From contig NZ_LWUD01000051.1 in NCBI RefSeq assembly GCF_001654615.1, forward strand, positions 1-64,000: a DNA stretch of 64,000 nt. Direction: 5' to 3'. The stretch's first letter is position 1; every line of letters begins with the position of its first letter. This document shows, piece after piece, positions 44,575-53,346 of this stretch. The DNA is from Ligilactobacillus aviarius (GTDB lineage Bacteria; Bacillota; Bacilli; Lactobacillales; Lactobacillaceae). The notes beneath the pieces are model-generated. The model worked only from the letters and a program-made list of their open reading frames with translations. It was not told the origin of the DNA and did not search any database. The translations under genes and the position numbers were made by a program.

Positions 44575-45909
44575 TTAGTCATCTAAATGAGTTTCTAAGT
44601 TTTGTTGGTTAATTTCTTCTGGAACCATTGAGCCACCAGTTGCCCATGTAAGATGAATAATATTATCTTGAACCTTATCTAAGCCATTATCTTTCATGAA
44701 TTGCTTAGCGTACTTGTTTTCGAAGATCTTAACTGCTCCTTCAAATGAAGCACATGATGATGGTTCAATTGTAAAGCCTTCTGATGAGTGTAATTCACGT
44801 AAATAATCGAATAACGCACCATCGCGAACTGTAAATTCACCATCAAGCATTGGTTTCATGTAATCGCCAGAGAATGTTGATGGACTTGGACATGCTAAAC
44901 CGTCAGCTTCCGTTTTTCCATCAAGACCAATATCCATAACTGAAACGTCATTGTTCAAGCCAGTAACCATTCCTAATGGGATACTTGGACAATGTGTTGG
45001 TTGAACAAGAAAGACCCGTGCTGCTTCACCGAAAACAGCCTTCATTCCAAATAAAGTACCGCCTGATGAACCGCCAACACCTGCTGGACTATAAACAAAT
45101 ACCGGATGATCCTTGTCAACTTTGATTCCTTGCTTTTCAAATTGCTTCTTTACACGTAAAGCTGAAGTTGCATAACCAAGGAATAAGATGCGTGACTTTA
45201 CATCATCTACAAAGTAACTCTTAGGATCTGCATCAGATTCTGCACGGCCTTTCTTCAAAGCGATGTTAAAGTCAGTATCATATTCAACGACCTTTGCACC
45301 TTTTTCACGCAATAAGTCCTTCTTCCATTGCTTTGCATCATAACTCATGTGAACAATGGCATTAAATCCAAGAGCTGCAGCTGTTACCCCAATTGAAATT
45401 CCTAAGTTTCCTGTTGAACCAACTTGAACCTTGTATTGACTAAAGATTTCTTTAGCTTCAGGGGTAACAAGTTTTGTATAATCGTCTTCTTTAGAAGCAA
45501 TGATTCCTTCTTGAAGTGCGATATCTTCTGCATGCTTCAAAACTTCATAAATTCCACCGCGGGCCTTGATTGAACCAACAACGGGTAAATCTGAGTCCAT
45601 CTTCATATATAATTGACCGTGAAATTCATGATTCTTTTCAATTTCAGCTTGCATCTTATCAAGCTTTTCAAGTTTTGATTCGATAATTCCGTTTGATGAT
45701 GCCGTTTCTGGGAAAAGTTTAGCAATTAATGGAGCATAACGTTCCAAGTCAGCTTCTGCAGCTTCAATATCTGCCAAACCAAATTCTTCATTATCCCAAA
45801 TTTGTTCTTCTGAAACTTTATATGGGTTAACCCAGAACGTTGGCTTTTGTTGTTTAATATCTTCTAATGCTGGTTGTTCAGCAATATATTTATCAATGTC
45901 GATTTTCAT
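44575..45909 (-). CDS. dsdA: D-serine dehydratase (D-serine ammonia-lyase)
   Basis: A 444-residue pyridoxal-phosphate enzyme that turns D-serine into pyruvate and ammonia. The PLP lysine is in PVVGSIKARGGIYEVLKHAE's core SIKARGG, and the phosphate-binding glycine loop is GVGGSSGG. YTKLVTPE and KVQVGSTGNLGISIG fit the fold-type II family, and length is normal for DsdA. Monocistronic, just upstream of the arc cluster on the same strand but separated by a terminator. Confidence 0.94.
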   Translation of the reverse strand: MKIDIDKYIAEQPALEDIKQQKPTFWVNPYKVSEEQIWDNEEFGLADIEAAEADLERYAPLIAKLFPETASSNGIIESKLEKLDKMQAEIEKNHEFHGQLYMKMDSDLPVVGSIKARGGIYEVLKHAEDIALQEGIIASKEDDYTKLVTPEAKEIFSQYKVQVGSTGNLGISIGVTAAALGFNAIVHMSYDAKQWKKDLLREKGAKVVEYDTDFNIALKKGRAESDADPKSYFVDDVKSRILFLGYATSALRVKKQFEKQGIKVDKDHPVFVYSPAGVGGSSGGTLFGMKAVFGEAARVFLVQPTHCPSIPLGMVTGLNNDVSVMDIGLDGKTEADGLACPSPSTFSGDYMKPMLDGEFTVRDGALFDYLRELHSSEGFTIEPSSCASFEGAVKIFENKYAKQFMKDNGLDKVQDNIIHLTWATGGSMVPEEINQQNLETHLDD

Positions 45910-46059
45910 TTATGAACCTCCAAATCATCAAGCGTAAAACTAGCTTTCATACTACGGTTATCATACCATACTCCCTCTGTTTAACCTAGTAAATTCTGTG
46001 ATTTTGATTAAATTGTGGTACGATAAAATAGTTAAGTTATTTTACGGAAGGAATTTATT

Positions 46060-46263
46060 ATGCATCACATTCTCGCAACTATTTTGGCATTTTTGATTCT
46101 TGTCGAAATTTTATATTTTTTGTATTTCTGGATGGGAAAATTCTTTAATTTCGGAAAGACATATTTTTATATTACGTTTTACAAGAAATTCTATCCCAAG
46201 AAAATCTTGATTTGGTCAGTTATTGTTGACGTCTTACTTATAATCGGAATATTGTTCATTTAA
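46060..46263 (+). CDS. Small membrane protein, unknown
   Basis: A 67-residue protein with two hydrophobic helices (about 4-27 and 48-66) separated by an aromatic and lysine-rich loop. GGAAGGAA precedes the ATG, and a terminator follows at 46264, which supports a real gene. Divergent from dsdA. No family recognised. Confidence 0.6.
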   Translation: MHHILATILAFLILVEILYFLYFWMGKFFNFGKTYFYITFYKKFYPKKILIWSVIVDVLLIIGILFI

Positions 46264-46296
46264 AAAATCGGCCTCCGTTCAGGAAGCCGATTTTTC
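46264..46296. terminator. Bidirectional terminator
   Basis: AATCGGCCTCC-gttca-GGAAGCCGATT between the convergent small membrane protein and nfo, with A and T runs on both sides. Confidence 0.85.
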
Positions 46297-47201
46297 TATT
46301 TTAATTTTCCTTTATTCTCTAACACTTTATCTTGCATTTCCGGATCAAATTCATTCTTTTTGATCATCGCAATTTCATAGCCATATGGGGCGTACTTATG
46401 ATTTTTATCTGGACCAACAAATGGCGTTTCAAGGATTTTGGGAATATCTTTTAATTCTTCAAAGTGTGCAATTTTACTTAAGGCTTCAAATCCAATTTCG
46501 CCAAATCCAATATTTTCATGACGGTCTTTATGACTGCCTTGCGGATTCTTTGAATCATTCAAATGAATTACCTTTAACCGGTCAAGACCAATCACATGAT
46601 CAAATTCATTCAACACTCCTTCAAAATCGTCTTTGATAGCATATCCAGCATCACTGGCATGGCAAGTATCCAAGGTTACCGAAACCTTTTCGTTTAATTG
46701 AATTTGATCGATCATTGAAGCAATTTCTTCAAATGTACGACCAACTTCAGTTCCTTTTCCAGCCATTGTTTCAATCGCAATTTCAACATGTTGATCAGGA
46801 GTCAAAACTTCATTCAACCCTTTGGCAATGTTGGCGATGGCTGCCTCGGCTCCAGCACCAACGTGAGCCCCCGGATGAAGGGTCATTTGATCAGCACCTA
46901 AAGCATCCGCCCGTTCAATTTCCTTGCGTAAAAATTCAACTGCAAACTCAAATTTATCTGGTTTCTTTGTATTCCCCAAATTGATGATATATGGCGCATG
47001 GACCACAATATGTGACATTCCATGATCTTCAATAAAAGCTTTCCCAGCAGGAATATTCATTTCATCAATCGGTTTGCGCCGGGTATTTTGCGGTGCCCCC
47101 GTATAGATCATGAAGGTATTTTCTCCATAACCTAACGCTTCTTCAGCTGAACCAAGCAACATTTTCTTACCGCTCATACTAACATGTGATCCAATCAGCA
47201 T
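46296..47201 (-). CDS. nfo: Endonuclease IV (AP endonuclease)
   Basis: A 301-residue zinc enzyme of base excision repair cutting at abasic sites. [36 protein letters not shown] and [20 protein letters not shown] carry the zinc ligands. The ATG at 47201 follows AGAGGAAAA; the in-frame start at 47222 overlaps tagD without a better site. It is the last gene of the teichoic acid/glycosyltransferase run and almost touches tagD, an unrelated function, so probably placed there by compact packing. Confidence 0.95.
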   Translation of the reverse strand: MLIGSHVSMSGKKMLLGSAEEALGYGENTFMIYTGAPQNTRRKPIDEMNIPAGKAFIEDHGMSHIVVHAPYIINLGNTKKPDKFEFAVEFLRKEIERADALGADQMTLHPGAHVGAGAEAAIANIAKGLNEVLTPDQHVEIAIETMAGKGTEVGRTFEEIASMIDQIQLNEKVSVTLDTCHASDAGYAIKDDFEGVLNEFDHVIGLDRLKVIHLNDSKNPQGSHKDRHENIGFGEIGFEALSKIAHFEELKDIPKILETPFVGPDKNHKYAPYGYEIAMIKKNEFDPEMQDKVLENKGKLK

Positions 47202-47202
47202 T

Positions 47203-47607
47203 TTATTTTCCTCTTTTCTCATTTAAATCAGTTTTGATCTGTGTAGTACTAATTTCTGGAGTTCGCGGAAGATAAACAACGTCGACTCCTTCGTCTTTCA
47301 GATAATCAAACTTTCCTTTCCAATCGTCACCCATTACAAAAGTATCGATCTTATACTTCTTCATGTCGGTTTTCTTTTGATCCCAGCTTTCTTCCGGAAT
47401 TACTAAATCAACATAGCGGATCGCCTCTAAAAGCTGTTTGCGTTTTGCATAATCAAAATAAGCTTTTTTATGTTTTGATTTCCAGTTAAATTCATCCGTT
47501 GATAACCCAACGATTAGGTAATCGCCATATTCTTTGGCTCTCCGTAATAAATTTACATGACCATAATGAAGTAAGTCAAAAGTTCCGTATGTAATTACTC
47601 GTTTCAT
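47203..47607 (-). CDS. tagD: Glycerol-3-phosphate cytidylyltransferase
   Basis: A 134-residue cytosolic nucleotidyltransferase making CDP-glycerol, the donor for poly(glycerol phosphate) teichoic acid. [14 protein letters not shown] (HYGH motif) and [11 protein letters not shown] (signature) are present. The start overlaps the preceding glycosyltransferase by 4 bases. A CDP-glycerol-using transferase is encoded four genes earlier in the same run. Confidence 0.95.
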   Translation of the reverse strand: MKRVITYGTFDLLHYGHVNLLRRAKEYGDYLIVGLSTDEFNWKSKHKKAYFDYAKRKQLLEAIRYVDLVIPEESWDQKKTDMKKYKIDTFVMGDDWKGKFDYLKDEGVDVVYLPRTPEISTTQIKTDLNEKRGK

Positions 47608-48638
47608 TTGGTCTTCACTCCGTTTCGATCAATAATTTCTTCTGCCTGACGAATTGCGTTTTTGATCATCATTCCATTCCGCAATTTTTCGGCAAGTTTT
47701 TGAGCATTTGATTGAAGTTTTTGGTACTCTTCATCAGAAATTTGATGTAAAATCTCATCTAAATTATCAAGGCGATCAACCGCAATTCCTACTTGTTCAT
47801 CAAGAATGAATTTACTGATTGCCGCCTGTTTCCATACGATTACTGGCATCCCTGAACTCAAATATAATGAAGTTTTATGCGGTGCATTATAGTGCTGATA
47901 ATCGGCATAAATTCCGCCGTTTCCATCAAGCGATGTGCCATCCCATACTAAGCCAAAATCCCCCTTTAAATATTTAGGTAATTCTTCTGCCTGATATAAG
48001 CCTTCATATGAAACATTCGCAGGATATTCAGGTGCCGGATCCATTCCAAATAAGTACGCATGACTATTTTTTAATTTTAATTTTGTAAGGAAAGAAGATT
48101 TTTCAAGGTTGCCGGCAAAGCAAATTGAATGTTGATATTGATGCTTTTCCATTAACTTTTGCGGATTATAGTAGTCAAAAGCACCCAAGATGACCATCGG
48201 CGTAGTCACTCCATTTTGACGCATCTTATCTTTCATTGCCTGACTATGAACAATCAAACAATCGGCAGCGTTGAAAATTGCAACCTCATCTTTAAAGAAT
48301 TTTTTGTCACCCTTATACTTCCGAATTGCTTCGTAATCATGAATTACGAAAATCAGCTTTGCATTCGTTTGGCGCCGGACTTCTTTAATAATCGTCTTGG
48401 TTAAAAATACCGTATACATCGGATATTGGAAGATAATCTTATCTGCATCTGTATTTTTAAACAAATGCGGTAACTTAAAAATTCGATAACCTAACTTTTG
48501 GATTCTTTTAATTGGCAAATCCAAATCAAGAATTTGATAACCAACATCGCCCAAGAACTGGTTAATATCGGCTTTTGCCTTCGGACCGGCATGTTTATAT
48601 CCCTTATAAATGTCCGAAGTTAATACGTAATTCGTCAT
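47604..48638 (-). CDS. Glycosyltransferase, Gtf3/galactofuranosyltransferase-like
   Basis: A 344-residue soluble glycosyltransferase with GT-B layout. The pattern (KIIFQYPMYTVF, FVIHDYEAIRKYK, DCLIVHSQAMKDKM, then the C-terminal LSSGMPVIVWKQAAISKFI) resembles the Gtf3 / beta-1,6-galactofuranosyltransferase group of lactic acid bacteria. Donor and acceptor are not readable from the sequence. It overlaps tagD by 4 bases, so a wall or surface glycan role is likely. Confidence 0.75.
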   Translation of the reverse strand: MTNYVLTSDIYKGYKHAGPKAKADINQFLGDVGYQILDLDLPIKRIQKLGYRIFKLPHLFKNTDADKIIFQYPMYTVFLTKTIIKEVRRQTNAKLIFVIHDYEAIRKYKGDKKFFKDEVAIFNAADCLIVHSQAMKDKMRQNGVTTPMVILGAFDYYNPQKLMEKHQYQHSICFAGNLEKSSFLTKLKLKNSHAYLFGMDPAPEYPANVSYEGLYQAEELPKYLKGDFGLVWDGTSLDGNGGIYADYQHYNAPHKTSLYLSSGMPVIVWKQAAISKFILDEQVGIAVDRLDNLDEILHQISDEEYQKLQSNAQKLAEKLRNGMMIKNAIRQAEEIIDRNGVKTK

Positions 48639-48652
48639 AAAAATCTTCTTTC

Positions 48653-49861
48653 CTACTTAATTTTTTGCTTTAATCGCTGGAAGAATCGCAAACCAAATAA
48701 TTGTTTAAATAATGGCATTTTTAAAATCCGGTAATAGATTCGTTTGATTATTCCTGGATTCAACGAGCCAAGTTTATTTTCAACTTTTATTTGAACATCA
48801 ATGTAATCTTGATCAGTTAATGGTTCAGTTTCAAATTCCAGGTTCTTAAATTTTGCAGTTCGCCGTTCTAATTTTGAATAATAATCAGCTGACATCATCT
48901 TTAATACTTCTTGAGAAGCGATAAATTCAGAATCACTCACTGCGTGTTGACTGGCCTCGATCAATTTTTCTGCATCATCCACTAGGCTGTGTTTTTCAAG
49001 CCAATGAACCATTGGAACGTCCTTAAAGTTCTCATAGATCACATCGTCATCACCTAAATATGCTAGAACCTGGTGGCCATTTGCGACCGCTTCTGCAATC
49101 GAATATCCAAGAGTTTCGCATTTTGACGTCGAAAGATATGTATAATGTTGCGGCAATGAATGATTAATTGAAACCATTGATCGTAAATGATTTCCATCAA
49201 TGTAACTGCGATAATCAAATTCATCTGCACCAGTTCCTTGAATGTACAAGTGAAAATCAGTTTTTCCATGCTGTTTAAGGTCGTTGAATAACCGCAAACT
49301 GTACATAATGTCTTTTTGTTTTTCAAAGAAGCGACTCTTGACAACAAAATTTTTACTCATCGATGTATCAATTTCGCCCCACTTTAAATGAGCAAGACTG
49401 ACAGTTTGAACGTAGATTCGATCAAAATTATACTTTTCAGCAAATTTTTCTCGAATCGAATCCGTTGCAACCCGGACACATGATAAATCCGACAAGCCTG
49501 GAAGCGAATTGTCTAATAGTGCTAACGGTGTATGAATTTCTCCAATGATCAATGCCTGCGGATTAAACGCACGCAAAATTTTACTTAATGGAAATAGATT
49601 TTCCCGCGTAATAAAGACAATATCGTATGGTTGAACAATCGAACTTTCGCGATCAAATAAGTCTTTGATTCGTGCAAATTCAGTTTTTGTAATCCCTGGA
49701 ATTTTTCTTTGTAATTGTTGAATATCTTTTTGACTAAATGGCAGGTAATTAAAGTAAACGGTTGAATCCATATGCTGATTAAGAATCGACAAGAGATTCA
49801 AATTACTTTGAGTTGTTCCACCAACTGCAAAAATATTATATCCAATAACAGCTGCTCGCAT
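48653..49861 (-). CDS. Glycosyltransferase (GT-B, wall glycan type)
   Basis: A 402-residue glycosyltransferase. The N-terminus GYNIFAVGGTTQSNLNLL is the sugar-acceptor loop of GT4-like enzymes, and LSTSKCETLGYSIAEAVANG is the C-terminal nucleotide-sugar region with the conserved acidic residues. It resembles poly(glycerol phosphate) alpha-glucosyltransferases in layout. The C-terminal 40 residues are basic and may touch the membrane. It lies 2 bases from the next glycosyltransferase in a compact run. Confidence 0.75.
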   Translation of the reverse strand: MRAAVIGYNIFAVGGTTQSNLNLLSILNQHMDSTVYFNYLPFSQKDIQQLQRKIPGITKTEFARIKDLFDRESSIVQPYDIVFITRENLFPLSKILRAFNPQALIIGEIHTPLALLDNSLPGLSDLSCVRVATDSIREKFAEKYNFDRIYVQTVSLAHLKWGEIDTSMSKNFVVKSRFFEKQKDIMYSLRLFNDLKQHGKTDFHLYIQGTGADEFDYRSYIDGNHLRSMVSINHSLPQHYTYLSTSKCETLGYSIAEAVANGHQVLAYLGDDDVIYENFKDVPMVHWLEKHSLVDDAEKLIEASQHAVSDSEFIASQEVLKMMSADYYSKLERRTAKFKNLEFETEPLTDQDYIDVQIKVENKLGSLNPGIIKRIYYRILKMPLFKQLFGLRFFQRLKQKIK

Positions 49862-49863
49862 AT

Positions 49864-51027
49864 TTAATAATCATCCTCCAATTGAGGTTTGCCGTAGAGT
49901 TGTCGGAGAGCCTTTGTAGAGGTTGAGATCGTGTATCCCTTCTCAATTAATTCATTCATTGTGTTGTAACTTTGTTCAAAGCGGTTGACCGTTTCAAGAC
50001 TCAATGAATGGAATTTATCCGCCCAACTTTGAGGGTTATCAAGTGATAGTGCTGTAACTGCACTTAAAGTCTGAATCTCTGCTGGCTGTTGTTGTGAAAC
50101 AACCGCAGTCGCTCCATTCGCAAGGCTATGCAATAATGCTAAAGATAAGCCGCCTGATTCAGCCGGGTAAGCAAACACGTCAAAAATATTTTGAACTTCT
50201 TCTGAATTTTCAAGATAGCCAGTAAAAATTACTTTTCCTTCAAGATGAAGCTGGTAGACTTTCTGCCGAATTTCTTCTAACTTTGGCCCATCTCCGATCA
50301 AAACAAGCTTGGCGTTCGGATTGATTTTCTGGAATAAATTAAAACTGTCAACCAAAAATTCTTGATTTTTAACGTCAATGAACCGCCCAATATTTCCAAT
50401 AACAAAGTCATCTTCCTCAATGTTATACCGTTTGCGGTAGTAAATGTTTTGTTCTTCGTGATACCGTTGCTTCCGAACCGCAATTCCATCTGGTAAAAGC
50501 TTAAACCGTGAGCTGCGTTGAATCCGTGGTGAAAAGAAGAAGTCAGCCGCTCCTTGAGTAACAGCCAAGAAGTCAGTCCCATAAACTTCGGTCATTCGTT
50601 TTCCAACCTTTTGCAATTGCCGGCTTGTTAAATTCATTGTTCCTTCAAGATTTGAATAAGCGTGGACAATTACCCGGTCAAATCCGGAACGCCGGGCATA
50701 GACGACCGGGATCGGATCACAAAGCATATTTAAATATAGATGAATAACATCACTATTTAACAGACATTCGCGATAAACCTGATGTAATTGATGGTTAAAT
50801 GTCCGTCGTTTTCTCAAAAAGTGTTTATCCTTAATATCAGTGAAGTAAAACGGAACTTCATAATAATTTCCAAAATGTTTTAATTCACGTGCCGGGCGGT
50901 AATTAGCGATATTAATAATATTAAATTCATAACCATCTGCAAGTAATGCACGATAATTTGTTTTAAAAAAACATGTCAATCCAATATCTTCACTAAAAAA
51001 ACCCAGAACTGTAATCCGTTTCCGCAT
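49864..51027 (-). CDS. Glycosyltransferase family 1/4
   Basis: A 387-residue GT-B enzyme. VIGNIGRFIDVKNQEFLVDSF starts the Rossmann-like donor domain, LVLIGDGPKLEEI and VFAYPAESGGLSLALLHSLA complete the family pattern (E-x7-E near the donor site). Substrate unknown; EpsF-like enzymes use UDP-sugars. Second glycosyltransferase of the run between the CDP-glycerol transferase and tagD. Confidence 0.8.
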   Translation of the reverse strand: MRKRITVLGFFSEDIGLTCFFKTNYRALLADGYEFNIINIANYRPARELKHFGNYYEVPFYFTDIKDKHFLRKRRTFNHQLHQVYRECLLNSDVIHLYLNMLCDPIPVVYARRSGFDRVIVHAYSNLEGTMNLTSRQLQKVGKRMTEVYGTDFLAVTQGAADFFFSPRIQRSSRFKLLPDGIAVRKQRYHEEQNIYYRKRYNIEEDDFVIGNIGRFIDVKNQEFLVDSFNLFQKINPNAKLVLIGDGPKLEEIRQKVYQLHLEGKVIFTGYLENSEEVQNIFDVFAYPAESGGLSLALLHSLANGATAVVSQQQPAEIQTLSAVTALSLDNPQSWADKFHSLSLETVNRFEQSYNTMNELIEKGYTISTSTKALRQLYGKPQLEDDY

Positions 51028-51048
51028 TTTGGACGTCTCCTTCTTTTA

Positions 51049-52227
51049 TTAGTCTTTTAAATATTGTACCGCATTTTGAAGAACACGGTTAGTTGCTTGA
51101 CCATCATTAGCCGTATTCCATAATCGATTAAATGCAGTAAAATCAGTCTTTTTAAGTGGTTCTTCCAATATACTTACCAATTCTTTTGTCGTTGTTACCA
51201 ATTTACCAGGAACCCATTTTTTAAAGTCCGCTTGAATTCCAACTCGCTTGGCATATTCATCATAGTCATAACAATAAAAAATGGTCTGCTTTGCATTCGG
51301 TAAAAGTGTGTAATCAAAAATCACTGATGAATAATCCGTAATCAACCGATCAGCCACAAGCAACAAATCATTTGTACTAAAATCATCGATCCAAACTAAA
51401 TTTGGATACTGCCATTGATTTCTAAGTTGGTTTTCAAATGCTTTTAAGTGCGGATGTAATTTAATAATCAATCGTTGATTTCCGTTCAATGATTGGATCA
51501 TCTGTTCAAAATCTTCAGGAAGATTCATCATTGGGTTTCCATGATCATCTTCTCTGTAAGTTGGTGTATACAAGATTATCTCTTTCCCTGATAAATCAGG
51601 ATATTTATTCATAATTTTTTGAGAAACTTGCATTTGCCAATTTTTATCAAACAGGATATCAGTCCGTGGATATCCGATAACATTCATTCGGGTTTCAGAA
51701 ACATGATAACTATTCGTGAATATCTCTGCCATCTTTTGTGAACCGACTAAATATTCATCAAATTGATCATAGACTTTTTGAAATCTGCGTTTATCGCTTT
51801 TTGAACGTTGGGCAGTTGTTAGCTCTTCCCAACCAAAAGTTTTAATTGCTCCGTTCGCGTGCCATAGTTGCACGACATGGGTTTTCTGATGATCAAATTG
51901 ACATCCGCTTAAGAATGCATAGTAATTGTCACACAATAATAATCGAGCGTTCATTACGAGTTGAAGCTTATTAAGAAGAAAATCAAAACCATCTTGAAAT
52001 TCAACAACTTTGATTCCCTTTTTCTGAAGCCTCATTGCCGCATTCTTACACTGCGGTAAGTACATTATAATAAATTTCCAATCATATTTTTTGGCCAATT
52101 CAGCATAAGCTTCAATTAAATGCTCATTTCCAGCAAAACTCATCAAGTATATAATGTTTTGCGGATCTTTAGCTCGCTTCCAACGCGAAAACAAATTAAC
52201 GAGCCAAATATAAATTACTTTTTTCAA
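51049..52227 (-). CDS. CDP-glycerol glycerophosphotransferase family protein
   Basis: A 392-residue TagB/TagF-type transferase using CDP-glycerol. QLWHANGAIK, LIIKLHPH and LITDYSSVIFDYTLL are the family motifs (conserved His in WHANG and KLHP). At under 400 residues it is nearer the primase-size TagB than the full polymerase TagF. The N-terminus (KKVIYIWLVNLF) may anchor it to the membrane. It precedes the glycosyltransferases and tagD, which makes its donor. Confidence 0.88.
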   Translation of the reverse strand: MKKVIYIWLVNLFSRWKRAKDPQNIIYLMSFAGNEHLIEAYAELAKKYDWKFIIMYLPQCKNAAMRLQKKGIKVVEFQDGFDFLLNKLQLVMNARLLLCDNYYAFLSGCQFDHQKTHVVQLWHANGAIKTFGWEELTTAQRSKSDKRRFQKVYDQFDEYLVGSQKMAEIFTNSYHVSETRMNVIGYPRTDILFDKNWQMQVSQKIMNKYPDLSGKEIILYTPTYREDDHGNPMMNLPEDFEQMIQSLNGNQRLIIKLHPHLKAFENQLRNQWQYPNLVWIDDFSTNDLLLVADRLITDYSSVIFDYTLLPNAKQTIFYCYDYDEYAKRVGIQADFKKWVPGKLVTTTKELVSILEEPLKKTDFTAFNRLWNTANDGQATNRVLQNAVQYLKD

Positions 52228-52241
52228 AATTCCATCACTCT

Positions 52242-53114
52242 CTATGGTTCTGGTTCATAGAAATGACCAATTGTATGGACATTTTCCGTAATACTTACAA
52301 ACGCCTTCGGATCCGATTCATTCAATGCTTCCTGCAAATCAGGAATTTCATAACGTGAAATAATCGTGAACAAGATCGTCTTAGCATCATGACGGTATGC
52401 ACCTTCCGCGCCATGCACGATCGTAATTCCACGGCGTAAATGACTTTGAATACAATCAACCACACTATTCGGTTTCGTTGTAACGATCATGACCTGCATC
52501 TTTTGCTGACGAGTATATACCGCATCCATCACTTGCGCGTTAATAAACAATCCGATTGCTGAGTAAAATGCATATGGCCAACCGTAAATCAATCCAGCAG
52601 CTAAAACAATAAACGTATTAAAGATAATATTAACCGTTCCAACTGATTTACCAGTTAGCTTCCGCACCGTCAAACTGATGATATCCAACCCACCAGTTGA
52701 AATTCCGCTCTTCAACGCATAGCCGGTTCCGTACCCATTCAAAATTGCACCAAAAATCGCACAGATCAATGGATCTTTCGTCAAAACGGTTGGATGAAGC
52801 CATTTGATCATTAAACTTGAGCAGACAACCGCGATGACCGTAAACACGGTAAATCGGTGTCCAATTTGCTTCCAAGCCAATACCAACAATGGTAAGTTCA
52901 GTAAGAAGATCCATGTCCCTGTCGAAATCGGAACTGGGGTATGTTTAAATAAGGTATCTAATAACTGAGCCATTCCAGTGATTCCAGATGAATAAATATG
53001 TCCTGGATCCCAGAAAAAATTCATTGCGACGGACACTAATAACCCGTAGATAAGTGCTGCCGAAGCCCGTGATAAATAAATGTGTTTCTTCCACATTTTT
53101 TGAAGTTCATTCAT
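52242..53114 (-). CDS. YitT family membrane protein (DUF161 + DUF2179)
   Basis: A 290-residue membrane protein with five to six hydrophobic helices (DUF161) and a C-terminal soluble DUF2179 domain (GITIVHGAEGAYRHDAKTI, then EIPDLQEALNESDPKAFVSI). Family function is unknown. The ATG at 53114 is preferred; a TTG 30 bases earlier lacks a ribosome binding site. It lies 14 bases before the CDP-glycerol transferase and may head that transcript. Confidence 0.82.
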   Translation of the reverse strand: MNELQKMWKKHIYLSRASAALIYGLLVSVAMNFFWDPGHIYSSGITGMAQLLDTLFKHTPVPISTGTWIFLLNLPLLVLAWKQIGHRFTVFTVIAVVCSSLMIKWLHPTVLTKDPLICAIFGAILNGYGTGYALKSGISTGGLDIISLTVRKLTGKSVGTVNIIFNTFIVLAAGLIYGWPYAFYSAIGLFINAQVMDAVYTRQQKMQVMIVTTKPNSVVDCIQSHLRRGITIVHGAEGAYRHDAKTILFTIISRYEIPDLQEALNESDPKAFVSITENVHTIGHFYEPEP

Positions 53115-53250
53115 GTTTCTAATTACCCACTTTTCTTCTTTCAATGATTATTTTCTATCATTATACATTTATCTACAATTTTATCAATAAAAGCGACTGC
53201 AAAGCAATATTATGACGATTCTTAAATCTTTCTTTTTATAAAAATTCACT

Positions 53251-53312
53251 AAAAAAGAGACTGCAACTTCATGTTACAGTCTCGTTTGAGATGTTATGTC
53301 ACATCTCAGATA
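53251..53312 (-). terminator. Terminator of the decarboxylase end of the citrate operon
   Basis: On the minus strand GAGATGT-gacata-ACATCTC is followed by GAGACTG-taacatgaagttg-CAGTCTC and TTTTTTAG. Parts (GTGACA..AAC and CAAACGAG) resemble the start of the dispersed hairpin repeat, so it may be a deleted derivative of it. The rest of the 53115-53346 gap is AT-rich with nothing else seen. Confidence 0.75.
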
Positions 53313-53346
53313 GCGATATAATTAATTAAGTTATTGTCTGTTATTT

